Below, piece by piece: positions 32,301 through 45,000 of a stretch of 64,000 nt of DNA. The translations under genes and the position numbers were made by a program. The stretch spans positions 4,278,001-4,342,000 of the forward strand of contig NC_084776.1 of assembly GCF_028858725.1 (NCBI RefSeq). Reading direction: 5' to 3'. The notes under the pieces are model-generated. The model saw only the letters and a program-made list of their open reading frames with translations. It was not told where the DNA came from and did not search any database. Origin of the DNA: Colius striatus (taxonomy: Eukaryota > Chordata > Aves > Coliiformes > Coliidae). Within the stretch, counting starts at the first letter, position 1; each line of letters opens with the position of its first letter.

Positions 32301-35300
32301 CGTCTTTCTTGTAGAAGTAGTGGGGATAAGTCACTTTTCCTCTCCCTGATCAGACCAGTTGAGGTGTTCCCTTCTGCTCTCCAGCTGCACATCTGCCCTC
32401 TTTCTCCAGCTCCTCCGGGCTGCTGCAGGGTCAGTCCCTCTCCTGGCTCCTTGATGTGGCAGCTCCTCAGAGGTGGCTGGACCATAGTCATAGTGAAGAG
32501 ATGAGTGTTCTCTTGTCTCTTCATTGCCTCTGCAGTTTTCACAGTCTGTTACTGTTCCCAAATGGGCACATTTTGAGTCAGTTTTGGGACTCACTCCCAA
32601 AAGTAAAGGTGGCAGCAGGATTATGGAGTAACTGAGGAGACTGGCAGGTCTGTGTTGGCAGCTGCCTGGGATCACTGATGGTAGCAGTAGGGATGAGCTA
32701 TCCCTCAGCAGATTTCTTTTCTGAAACAAAAGCCTATCTGTCCTAAGAACCTCAGATTCATCAAAGCAGCAAACAAACAGATCTGGCTGAAGGGCTCAGA
32801 AATGCTCAAATGCAGTAGCCTCCTTGAAGGCATCAATGGAAGATGCTTAAAGGGTTCTTTAAAACTGTCTCATAGGTGATGGCTGCTGCCATTGATTCCA
32901 TAAGCTTTGATGAAGAACAGCTTCCTAATAAGAGAGAAACTATGACCTGGAAGCCCCAAAAAGGTAAGTCTAAAGTCAAAGCAGATGGTGAGTAATGAAA
33001 TTTACAATCTGCTTGAGGAAAAATACTTAAAACTCTGGTGGTGTATAGGAAATGTCTCTACGGTTGCTGCATTAAATTATTTCCATGTAGATATTTGTGT
33101 ATCCCTAAGGGCAAGAGTAATTAATCAATACTACAAAATCTTTGTTGTTGTTGTTAACTAGAGCTGTGATTTTTCAGCATACTTACTTTTTATAAATACC
33201 AGCAGGTGAATGTAATGAAACAAAAGTGCTGGTCATGTGCCCTAGTTACAAAAGTCTGGAAGATCCTGATTTGGGGTATTGTTGTGAGCAAGCCAATATC
33301 ACAAGCATCTGAAACAACACTCTAGTGATAGTAGTAAGGTGTAGTGTAAGGAATTGCATATATTATAATTAGATTTGTAGTCAGTGCATTTATATACCTG
33401 GGTGAATTACTGCATGCTGAGTATTTAATCATGCCTCTTTAATTCCTAAATATCTGTTGGCTCTTTATTGTTTTTAGAATATTTGCTGAAGAATATTCCA
33501 AATGTACTTGATAGTGAGTTTGAAGAAAGTGAATTCTCTGATACCTGTCATGATGAAGGTGATGTCAGTGGCTTTCCTTTTGACTCTGGTGACCTGGAAG
33601 ATCTGGATGGTGAAGTCTCCAGTATGCCTGTGGCAGTAACTTTTTCAAAGCTGCAAACTTCTTCTGAGCTGGAAGACTGGGATAAAGAGTTGGAAGATTC
33701 TGAATGTAGTCCTTATGGTGAGTACAAATTTACTTGTGCTTCATTTGAGTTTTGGTTAGTATGTGTTTGGATGTAGGTGCTTTGCAGGAGAATATGTTGA
33801 AGTAACTCCATGTTCTGTTTTGGGAAGCAGTTTGGTTTTGTTGACCTAATGGATTTGGAATGTATAACTTCATTGTCCAATACAGGATTTAAAGGCAATG
33901 TTGTGAAGTTCACATGTAACTTGCTGGTGCAATTGAATTCTTAGGGTGTTGAATGGTAAGGAGATGAACTGTATGTGTGTGTTGAGTTTCTCTGGAGAAG
34001 CTAGGTCTCAGTAGTGTGTCTGTTGTTCTGAAGCAGAAGAGAAAGGTACATGGGATGTAGGAATCTAACTTATTTGTATAAAATGAGTTCTTCCTTTCTC
34101 CTGAAAAAATTAATTCAGATTGTACACTGTTATGCCTCTACAGAGCAGGCAGTGCAAGTGCTCAGTCTCTGAGCATGGTTTGTTGTTGCTTTTGCTGTAT
34201 GTTTATTTTTGCTGTGTTGTGTTTGGTTTTTTGTTCTGTTAGGGCTTTATTTGTTTTGTGGTAAGTTTTTTGTTTATGTTGGTTTTTTTTAAGCCTGATC
34301 CCCTTAAATGGTTGTGCCTGTGCATGGACAAAGGTGGCAATGGACTGAAGCAGTTTCATCCATATCTTTAGAGTAATTTGATTTGTAAGCTGTTTGATGG
34401 TGACTGGTGTTGAATTGAGAGTCCCAGTCTTCCCTTTTGCAGGCTGTATGTTAGGGTAAAACAAGTAGATGGAGTGTAGCCAGCAGCGGCTGATGACCTG
34501 CTGTGTCTTTGTTGATGCAGAATAGTACCATTTCCATTTTCTTCTCATTACTGTGTATCTTTTGTAATTAATACAAACATTCCTTTCTTTGCTTTGGATA
34601 CATCAGTTCTCTGTTTAATTCCATAAATGGCTGTTGTGTTCAAGTTCCATTGTTTGGTAACAGAGGAAGTGGGAAAGTTTTTGCAGCCTTCCTATAAAAT
34701 TATTCTGATTTTTAAATGGAAATACAGTCGAGTTTTTTCCACACTCAGCAAGCTCGGGAAAAAATCTGTTTCCTTTTCAGATGTTTCCCTCTCTTCTATC
34801 CTGGCCTTTCCTTTCAGTCTCTCATCTGTTCAAATTTATGGGATTTGTTATTATTTTTTTTGTTTTACTGTAACTGTCACAAGTTGTCTTCTTCATACAA
34901 CTAACTCACCTGTACCTGTAGCTTATGCTCTTCAAATCCTTCCAAACTAAGAAAGCTATGGTTATGGGATTCAGGAGCTTGTGAAGGATACTGAGTACAA
35001 GTGTCTGAGTTACTAACTGTTACAAATTAAAAATGAACTTGGTTGGTCATTTAATGACTTTTAAAAAAACTTTAAAAATGCTTGGTTTGATGGCTGGCTT
35101 GGCAGTGCTACTGGAAGGTTGACATGGATATACTATGTTGGGTCCTCTGCTGTCCCATACTCTAGGGCTTTTCATTTGCTCAGTCCTTTCAGTGTCTGCT
35201 GCTAGAAATCTTTTGCTTCTGATAAAGGACTTTGCCCTAATTTTGTGCTAAGATGGTTAAATATCAGGCTTATTAGGCTTAATTCTAGCCTAGTGGAAAC

Positions 35301-35911
35301 ATTCAGAGTTTGCTTTTACAGGATCCCACTCTTCTATCCAGTTCTTAAAGAGGTTGGAGGGCTCCTGCCTGGGATGTGCTTATGGAATCAGCAGGAAGCA
35401 GGAGGGGAAATAAAAGTAATGGTTTTATGAGCCCTTTATGCCTGGAGAAAATGTAGAAGTGTGTGCAGTGTAAGGGTTGGTGTTGCCTGTTCTGAATCCA
35501 GTTATATCATTGAGCTTTCTGGAAAATTGTTTTCCCTCTGTGGTAAGGCCATTCATTCCTGAAAATGAAAATGTTGCCAAAGTCAGCTTTCTGTTGGCAG
35601 GTCTATTTCATGACTGTTGGCAGTTCCAACTGACATAGTTAGCTGGAAGATGCTGTAGACCTGCAAGATCATCTGCTATGCTATATCACCAGTTTTCTAA
35701 GTATCTCCCATGGTTTAAATCTTTTCTTTGATCTTCTTTAGATGATGGCGATCTCCACTGTGGAAGCTTTCAGGAAAATAATCTTTTGGCCTCATACTCA
35801 TGGCAAGAAGATTCATTTTACAACCCAGGTTGTCACCATGCAGCTTGCATTGCTTTTACACCACCAGTTAGAGTGACGGTGTTTGGCCAGTTTGATGATG
35901 CTGATGAATGA
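32092..35911 (+). CDS. COPRS: COPRS, coordinator of PRMT5 and differentiation stimulator, complete (4 coding exons, 176 aa)
   Basis: COPRS binds histones and PRMT5-MEP50 in the nucleus and directs PRMT5 methylation toward histone H4R3 (family knowledge). Coding exons: 32092-32124, 32876-32963, 33478-33717, 35742-35911. All introns are GT-AG and the phases join to 531 bases. The protein is acidic and probably disordered, with stretches such as SEFEESEFSDTCHDEGD and SGDLEDLDGE. It has the family's LEDWDKELEDSECSPYDDGD block in the third quarter (human has an equivalent NEDWDSELK...NPYDADD) and ends GQFDDADE (residues 169-176), matching the human ending GQFDDAED. The human protein is 184 residues. 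The ATG at 32092 has G at -3 and +4. A second in-frame ATG opens exon 2 (32879) and would give 164 residues. The first exon encodes only MARHEAPPPWQ, which does not resemble the mammalian N terminus, so the start is the least certain part. Confidence 0.92.
32964..33477 (+). other. COPRS intron 2
   Basis: A 514-base AT-rich intron with no recognised repeat. Intron 1 (32125-32875) is GC-rich at its start and ordinary thereafter. Confidence 0.75.
33718..35741 (+). other. COPRS intron 3
   Basis: A 2.0 kb intron with a strongly T/G-rich stretch at about 34180-34300. A 107-codon plus-strand frame at 34627-34950 and a 128-codon minus-strand frame at 34162-34548 look like chance products of the base composition. 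No TE was recognised. Confidence 0.7.
35885..35908 (+). other. COPRS: PRMT5-binding-type motif at the COPRS C terminus
   Basis: These codons encode GQFDDADE immediately before the stop. From established knowledge, GQF(D/E)DA(D/E) is the peptide by which COPRS, RIOK1 and pICln dock on PRMT5. The motif is intact, which supports both the gene identity and a working PRMT5 contact. Confidence 0.85.
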
Positions 35912-37120
35912 GGTTGACGCTGGTCAGAACTAAGTTTGTCTTCTGAGTTGGATTGTGTTCTTCACTACTTGAGTTATGTCAAGTCCTTTGGTTTGCTTGC
36001 AGAGTTCTGCCTAAGGCCAGAAATGCTACACCATCTCCAAAGTTTTGCTTAGACTGCTTCTGAGCTGTTTGTAAATGAACCATGCTTGACCTCTGGAAAC
36101 CACAGAGCACTGGTGGTAGCTCTAAGGTCACTGACTGCATTTCTGGACTTTTTGTTTGTATTTTATAGATCTATGTTGTTGCTAATGAGTTGCTTGAGAG
36201 GAAGTATTTAATTTCTAAACTTCAGCTTGTTTACCCAGCTTTGCCAGTTTTGACATGCTGATCTCTGTAAATCTGTGTAACTTGTAGTTTTCTTTCCATT
36301 TGATGCTGTCAGATTGGTTCAGATAGCTTTAAAAAAACTCTTCCTCCCTCCAACTTCTCTGTTGTATTTCTGTGTTGCAGTTTGTTATTCCATATACTGG
36401 TGTTTAACAAAATTATCCCTGACAAATACAGAATGGGTTGTCTTGGTTTTATTTTTATGTATTTCAGTGTAAAAGAAGTAAAAATCTGTGATACACATTT
36501 TGCAAATACACATGTGGACATACAGCAGGGCCTGCTGCATCCAGGAGGAATGCTGGGTGCACAACACTGCCTCCCACCAAAGATTTCTTCACATCAGGCA
36601 TCCTTGTATAGGACCATATTATCCTCTAGTCTCACAGCTGTCCTTATAACATTCTCATGTGACATTGGACATGTGATGACACTCACATAGTGTCTTGCAG
36701 TATATAATCTCTATGTCCTGTGAACAGAAGTGGATTAGAGTTCCTGAGACTGCTGTTATGTTTGTTTTGTTGTTGTTTGTATTGTGGCAAATGAGGAGAT
36801 GGGAATACAAATTACCTCCATAAAGTCTCCAAGAGAAGAACTGGAACTAGAACCATATTCGTCTTGCCTTTGCTTTGGAATGAAAGGAAATGTTTCAAAT
36901 GAAGTACCTAAATGGCTGATCACTTGAGTAACAATAACATTCAAATAATGCTCTTGTTTCAGTAATCCCTTCTCTCTGAAGAACTTTTTGATGGCTTTGT
37001 GTTTATGATACCAACTGGTGCTAGAGCACAGTACCCATGACTATAATTGACTCATCAGTTCGAGCAAAATTGTTGCTTTGCATTTATACGTGCAATATTA
37101 ATAAATATAAATTGATTAAA
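35912..37120 (+). other. COPRS: Probable COPRS 3' UTR
   Basis: The first canonical AATAAA that I find after the stop is at 37100-37105, implying a 3' UTR of about 1.2 kb. A variant AGTAAA near 36476 could give a shorter transcript. The extent is inferred from these signals only. Confidence 0.4.
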
Positions 37121-37785
37121 GGTTACTGTTGAAGTAACAATACACCAGTAAACTGTAAAAGCTGCTCTGAAAAAGCCCAGATGATTTTGTGAGCCTGCTG
37201 ATGACTTCCCGGGGCTCACTGTGGCTGTCAGTGCTCTGCTTCTCTGCAGAGGGCAGCAGAAAATTGTCTGCCCTGCGTGGCGCGCAGTGTCCAGGTGTCA
37301 GATCGCCGGGCTGCATTGCTGATCTTGAAAGCAATTTACATCTGCAGTGAGGTGTTTTTAAAAAACCCGAAACCCAGAGCTGTATTTTCTTTGAACGAGC
37401 CAGGAAAGATGTGAAAAGTTGTTTTGGGTGCATCTGTTGTTTCCTTTGAGACCTACAGGGAGTGATTTGTGAGAGGAAATAATTGAAGGAAATGTGTTCA
37501 TTTTTCCTGTTGGTAAGGTACAGCATTTAATTAATATATCAGAAATAGTGGCTTCTTGCTCTTATATAACCTCCATTTTAGCCCATTTTAGTGTGTTTTA
37601 AAGACAGTACTGCTTGACTTTTGTCCCATCTTTTAACTACAATGCTTTTGCTCTTTAAGCTGAGAAAATGTCTCCACTGTTGAGGGGACTATGTGAATAA
37701 TTTCACATGGAATTTTAAAGTCTTGATTCTCTGACCTGAATTATTGTAGTTAAACTGCTTTTTAAACTGTTAATGGGTATGTGTC

Positions 37786-37858
37786 ACAGATAGGGATCAT
37801 TTTGGTCATGTAGCCTAACCCTCTGTCCTCCTGGATACAGCCAAGGAATTCTTGTGGC
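37786..37858 (-). mobile_element. Possible ancient CR1/L3-type LINE relic
   Basis: GGTCATGTAGCCTAACCCTC followed by TGTCCTCCTGGATACAGCCA resembles the antisense 3' part of old amniote CR1/L3 elements (a 'gatcatctagtctgacct' type phrase). It is short and diverged, so confidence is low. Confidence 0.4.
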
Positions 37859-38900
37859 AGAAGCAATGATTCTTCGATATTGATTTAACACATCTGGTAA
37901 GCTCTTACTTCACAGATAAAGCCATAAATGCAGGTTTATTATTTAAATATCAACACATGAGATGATGTACAAAATAGTACTGGGAGTATTGATCTACTAG
38001 AACAAGCCCCTGTGCCTCTGCAGACCTGAGGAAGTCCATGTGGGCGAACAGGTGTGGTACCAGAATCTCAGTTGCTGCATTCAGGAGAAGAACATGCCAG
38101 GGAAGCTTTCAAATGTTTTCATCTGCAGTTAACTCATTACATTACAAACTGAAGTGGGACAAGTGTGAATCTGAGATAAATGCACAAAGGTGGAGCCTGT
38201 AAATAGCCACAGTGCTAATTCAGAAGCCATCATCATTTTTTTGTCTGCTGTCACTACTGCATTTGCTAGAATCCGTGACCCCTTCTTGTTCTCAATGTTA
38301 TGTTTATCAGTACCATCAGTTCCATATTCTTCAAACAGGCCATTCATTTCTTGGTCTGAATCACCTTTTACCTTCCATTTTGTTTAGTTATAGCTTTTGC
38401 ATCATTTATACTGGATTTGTTTATTGGGCTTCTTAACTGCAGCCTGTAGTTCGCAGGAGTCTGGTCTTTTCAGTGAAGCTGGTCAAATGCTCTTGATAAA
38501 GCTACTCAGATAAATGTTTCTGAGGCACAGACTGCCTGTCTACAAGGCAAGAACTACATTTAGATCTATTATTGGCAATTCTGTTAGTAGGAGGGTTACA
38601 TTTAATTTGGTCTTTTTGAAAAAAGCAGGCAAACTGTTCTTCAGACAGGTGTGGGATTTGGCCTGACAGGCTTTCTTATGTGGTCTATAAAGTGCATTGT
38701 ATCCCAATAGGAATACTTTGTGTGTCTGGTTTCTGCCTGCAATTTAGAATGCCAGCTTTAATGATCGTGCTTCTAATTATGTGAGTTCTCAGATGAAAGA
38801 ATGGGAAGTTTCATCATCCATCCCATTAAATTCAGCAGGGTTTCTGTTGTGCAAAGGAGCAACTATCTAAAACCTGCACCTAACACTGACCTCAAGGCAA

Positions 38901-39082
38901 GTTAGGAGTTGGAAGGGACCTTTAGAGATCATCTAGTCCAACCCCCCTGCAGAAGCAGGTTCACCTAGATCAGGTCACATAGGAACGTGTCCAGGTGGAT
39001 CTTGAAGACCTCCAAGGAAGGAGCCTCCACAACCCCTCTGGGCAGCTTGTGCCAGGGCTCCCTCACCTGAACAGTGAAATAC
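38901..39082 (-). mobile_element. CR1 LINE 3' fragment downstream of COPRS
   Basis: A clear antisense CR1 3' end: GAGTTGGAAGGGACCTTTAG, ATCATCTAGTCCAACCCC, CAGAAGCAGGTTCACCTAG, GTGTCCAGGTGGATCTTG, then CTCTGGGCAGCTTGTGCCAG. It is better preserved than the copy in UTP6 intron 6. The match fades after about 39082. Confidence 0.93.
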
Positions 39083-42000
39083 TTGAATAAGATCTTTTGT
39101 TTCTTTTTTGGTAGAGCAGGACTGCCTGTGATTTAACTCATTCTTCAAGTGGGCCACAGAAGACATACTGAGTGAGAAGACATGACGTCCGTGTGTACCA
39201 GACCTCTCCATGGTCCTACCCAGAAGCAGGGCAGCGAGAACTAGTACTCTACTAGAAAATTAGTACTCTAGGACAAAATCCTATGAATGATGAGAATGTT
39301 GGCATATCTTGATAGACCAGAGCCAGGACAATGTGATATATCCCAAATTTCTTCTGATTTTATATTTTCACTGCTGATATTTTTGACAGTGGATGTTTAA
39401 ATCATGACACCCTTCAGATCTGACAGAAATGTGTTTGTTAGTGGAGAGTTTGTCATGTTTGTTGTAGTCATCTTGAGAAGATGATTCTGCATTTGTGAAG
39501 TAGTTGCTTGTTTTCAGGCTTTTTACAGTCTGCAGTAACAGAGGAATGCAATTTATTCTTAGGCACAGCAACTTATTCAACCAGTAGTAACAAATAGCAT
39601 GGGTTTTTTTCTTGCTTAGCAGTCTTATCTTCAGCAGTGCATTTCAGAAAGCCTTTTGCAGGTGGATTTCATTGTGATATAACATTCCACCATAGCTCAG
39701 GGCCAGTTTTATTCATCAATCTTTTCTCCATACAGCTACATACTTTTAAAATAACTTGAGTATTGAACAGGACTTTAAAGACAAAGTATTTCAGCTCCTC
39801 TTGACTTAACAACTTGTGAGTTAGTCACTACAGAACATTGTCTGTTGTCTTGTGAAAAAGGGAACATTTGCAAACATTTCACTTGGTTAAAAAAAAAAGA
39901 CATTGTGAAGGACAATAACAGCAGAAGTTGAAACCACTTCACAGATTTTCTTTGTCAAGGCTGATATGAAAATTATATTTGGAAGGTAGCTATGTTGTAA
40001 AGGGCTTCAGAACACAGTGCTAGCAAATATGAATAGCTCCATGTACTGAAAAGCATGGGTCTGCAGGAAAAAAATGACTTGAATGCCAGTCTGTGATTTG
40101 CCAAATTAAATCTCTATTAAAATTTATAATGGAAATTAAAATGTCACTATGGTTACCAAAGTTTTCTTAGTTCCAGGACTGCAGTGCATTTCACTTCAAA
40201 GAACAATCTCTTTTTTTCCCATTCTTTCAGCATAATCAAATAGAACTTTCCAAAGTACCTTTAATTTGCATGCATTGGTTGGTGGAACTTGTTGCCAAGA
40301 GGAATAGGAAAAGCTGGAAATACAGCTGTTCCCAGAACATATGCTTTTATTTCACAATGTCTTTGAATTAAATATATTTTAAAATCATCTTCAATTCTAT
40401 ACTGTAGAGAAGAGGTGACCATCCCCTCAGCCCACTGAATGTGGGTAAAACTCCACCAGATGCTACTGCAACATGCAACATTCTTGCATCTATGCATAGG
40501 TACACCTAGAGCTTGTTCATCAATACAAGCTTGTTCATGGTGTTTCAAAGTTCAGTTTTCTGGTGCTTTTGAATCTGCTGCCTTACCACATTCTGAGGGT
40601 TGGAAACATCATGTGGTTGGAATAAATAAAACCACCAAATTGCCTGGAGTGCATCTGTGCCCCCTTGCTGTGCAGGTTGGCTGTTTCTCTGCCATCAACC
40701 TGACAATTCAATCAAGTTTTTAATGGACTGCTGAGGTGTTCCCAATTTCTGTTCAAGCAGAGTCTAGCACCAGTCTTCCCGAGTCTGTAGTGATGAAAAA
40801 CCTTATTTTAGCATCTGATTGTACACAAATTTAGTGACAGGTAGGAAAGAAATAAACTGGTCAAATGAGAACTAAAATAGCAGGAAAAAAGCTGTCTTTA
40901 GAAAAAAAATCATAACCTGCTTTTTTTTGGTCAAATTAGGAATTACAAAGTACAGAGCAACCATAGGTCAGATTTCTCAGTAACCTTTTCCTGATTTTGA
41001 CAGATTGACAGTTTTAATTAAGAGTGTTTTGTTTATTTCCTTTTTTCTTTAAACCTGAGAATATTCACAGGCTCATGCAGATTTAGACTGCAGTCCTGCA
41101 GGTAAGTATTGTGAAGGCTTTTAATTTTCATTCTTGTTCAGAAAGTTTCCAAATCACCCCTTATATTGACATAAGTTATTTTCGTCAGTTTCTTGTATTT
41201 CAAAACCTTATTATACAGGAAGAGTGTACCATAAAACCATAACAGTTGCCACTTCACAATAATTACAGACTAAGTAAAAGAAGCTGTTGTGATTGTCTCT
41301 CCATGTCAGGTTTTTAACAGTAGCTGTTGTAACGGTTGGTAAAGGTTGAAGTACTGTGATCTGTGTGGGATAACTGTTGGGTTTCTGTAACGAGGAAAGT
41401 ATTCAATACCTTTCTTGATATCCTTCAAGGTGTTATGAGTATTATTCCTCCAGACAGTAGGTGGAGACAAAGACCTAATGAATTTTATCATGTCTCCTCA
41501 GGCTGATTATGTTTTCTATGCTGTGTCTCTCCTCATTTTTTATATTATTAAGTTCATTTATAAAAACAATAACTATCAATCAAACAATTTGGTTCCAAAG
41601 GATGTTAATTTATGTTTTCGCTTAAGTGCCATAATTCTTTTGCTAGCTACTATTGATAAATTGCTTCTTTCAAATATGAAGTCTGGTTTGGAGGTTGAGG
41701 AGCTATCTGTGAAACCTTTCAGTGCAAGTTCAGATCTGTCTTAGGCCCAAAATTATTCAGAGGTCAAAGCACACCCAGGACTGACTTCAAGTTTGAACAT
41801 ATCTAAAAATTGTCAATGGTGTATGAGTTGGATCTCTGTGTAGATTGGAAGATTGAGGTGTGGTCTGTCTCTGTAAAGTGAATTTCAGTGTGTATGTGTG
41901 TGGATGTTGATGTAAATCCTGTGCAGGTTTACAGGTAGGTGTTTGTGTGCTTACAGCATGTTTGGCGGCACGCAGAATACGCCGCTGGCATCCTACCTCT

Positions 42001-45000
42001 GCCGAAGTGTAACTGAAATCTTACTCTGTAATTTGGAGTAGTGAGAACAAATGGGGTGTAATTTGTAAAACAGGAGAGGTGATTGTATTAGCTTTTTAGA
42101 AGGAAATCTGCATCCTGCACAGATGCAAGAATGCAAAGAGGAGTTTAACCCAGCATGGTGAGAGTGGAGAGCAGCTCACATCAGGGTAGATCAAATGACC
42201 TGAACTTAGAAGCCACTTTAGCAAACCCTTTAAGAAGGAATTTCTTGTTGCTTCAAAGCTTGAGAAGGATTGCTATCAAGCACCCTCAGTTCCTTATCTA
42301 CCTGTGAGAGGAGATCATTTGCCTTCTTAAAAGGAATATGAGTTGTTCACTTTCAGGAGAATGAGTTGTTCTCTCTTCAGTTCCTTGTTATGCCCCGTAG
42401 CTTTGTGTGTATGGGACATATCTTTAAATTTCTATGGACTCTCTTCACTGGGGTTCTGACAAGATCTCCATCTCATGCAGAAGAATTGTATGTGATGTGA
42501 TTTTCTACTTGTAGGCAGTGTATACTATAGAAGGTAAAAATGTCTGTTAAATACAGTTCAAATGAAGAGACAACAAGCAGAGTAGTTTTCCAAAATTAAG
42601 ACAAGACAGGCTTTGAGGGTAACTAACAAAGATGTGCAAAGTCAAAGCCTGTTGCAGTATCACGTCTGTTCTGGTGAGATGGGTGTTTTGCAGGGCATCT
42701 ATTTGAAAAATCAAAATATCCTTCAGTAAACATTAGTGAGAATGAGAATGATGTACCAATGGGTGTGTGGATCTTGCCATTAGTGTTGCACAGAGCCTGT
42801 CTTTCCAGTGTCATTCAAGTAGAGGCAAGAGAGAATATTGGATTAGAAAGTCTGAACATCTGAACATTGCTTTAACTGTCAAGGACAGAAGCAGTGTACA
42901 GCTCTCCAAATACAATGAGGTATTTGCCAATTTTGACCCACTGAGCTAATTGTGAGGATTAAACAGAGATCCTGACTTGGAGAATAAATGATAGCAAGTG
43001 AACATGCAGACAAACAACAGTGTTACTGCTTGGTATAAGGACTTTTATTGGTCTCACTTAAAGTTATGGCTTGTCATGGTTTCTTGTGTGCTTCTTTATG
43101 AGCATAATTCAATTTAAAATGTCAAGATCTGTATAATAAAGTGAGTTAGACCATTAACAGACATTAACTATTATATTCCTGAGGCTTGTGGCACTGCTAG
43201 CTGTAAATCCAGCACAATGCATCTGCAACTAGGAATACTGCCAGGCCAGAGAGCTCTGGAGAAACTGTGCTTTTGGTTTATCCATCTGAACTTTGCTAGA
43301 TTGAGGAAATAAGATTTTGAAGAGCCTAGAGCCAAATGAGGATGGTCCTTTCTCTGGCTCTATCTACCTGTGTCTACTTTTTGACCACCAGATGCTAATT
43401 GAAAGCTGTATTCTCTAAATAAGTTTGTGTAAAAGCACACAGATTCTGTGCTCTTCGGGGCTGTGGCAGCACAGTGGATGTTACATGAAGCAGGGATGTT
43501 AGTAGCTTTTGGATTGAATGTGTGAGACTACAGCTTCCCTCCTCTTGTGTTTACTCCATCCATTTGCTGAGGCTTCCTTTCTGTTTTACCTTGGCTCTCG
43601 AGGAGAATACATGGAGTCTGTATCATGTCTTTTCCTGGAGCTGTGATCTGACACTCCAAAGATAACTTATGGATGCTTAGCCTGTGTTATATACTGGGAG
43701 AGCTGGTGAGAAGTGAGTCGGGTAAGATGCAAATCTGATCATAGGCAAAGTGGACTTGGGAGAATCCCTGTGGGTTCAGGGGCTCACAGTCCCTCCTTGC
43801 AGTCAGTGTTGCCTGAGGAACAAAATCTCTTGAACAGGTGAATTTTGAAAGGGGCAGACAACTCTATTTTAGAAGAATCTGTCCTCCAGTCCATTGGTTT
43901 CTTTAATTTATGTGAGAGAATAAGAAGCTTTTCACATGTTCTTTCATTCTCCCTGTTGCTGTTGTGCAAATTCAGTGCTTGGCCAGTTTGCTGAGACTCC
44001 ATGCAAAGGTGTAAATGTTGAGGTTTTGAATGCCTTCACTCTTTTCTGTCTTGGGTGCTTGTCATTGCACATGGAGGAGCACTAGTGGATCACTGCTTGG
44101 AAGAGTCTTTACTGAATGCAGTGAAGAAATCTTCAGCAATGTAGTGTTTATAAAGCAAACTCAATTAATTTCTCCTTCCAGTTCCAGACATAACAACACA
44201 AGATAAGAACTTAAAATCTGTGCAGTTTTTCTGGGTTTTTTTTGTCTGTTCCTTACAGATGATGGTAGCTCAAATAGTAAGTTTTCTGGAACGAAGGAAA
44301 TAATGGAAACGATGCTCTTTGAATGTACTTATTCATGCTTCTAAAATGAATTGCTCGTGTCTTAACAGGAATTGCAACTAAAAAGCCAAAAAACAACAGC
44401 TGTAATGAAATAACATTTGTAGAATTTAAATAGAATTCTTTTCTGTCTGTCATTAAATATTTCATACAAAAGTAGAAATGGATCGATAAAAATGCCATCC
44501 AATTTATTGGTTTTCTGTATATGAATTCCCCTTATGTTCCTCTATAAATGCATCCCATAATTTATACACTGTATTATTCATATTCTATATCAATAGCAAG
44601 CATAATTGATGAGGAAGAAAAAACCCAGCAAGGTAGTATATTTGGTTATCCTCTTATTTGTTTAAAAATGCCCTTGAAAATGGAAGTGTAATGAATGGTG
44701 TGTTGTCATTCAGTTTCATTTTTAAGGATGGCATGAGGATAATATCTGGTAGGCTTGAAAAATGAAGCTACTGTAGCCACAAACTTTAAGAGCTAATGGT
44801 TAGGGCAGAGAAGTATGAACAGTTGCTAAACAGAGAGCTAAGACACTAGGATGGACAGAGCTTTTCATTCCAGAATATAGTCAAATGTTTTTGTTGGCTT
44901 TGCTGTTTCTCTTGGCTTACATTTAAAGGATGCAGACTACTCTGTGAAAGGAAGAATGAAGTGTCAAAAGTGGCTGGAGGGAGATTTCTTTCGAAGTTAT

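Noticed and set aside
39241-39272. Small palindrome and repeat of TAGTACTCTA
   Set aside because: Six-base arms and a 10-base repeat are within what chance gives in AT-rich DNA of this length.
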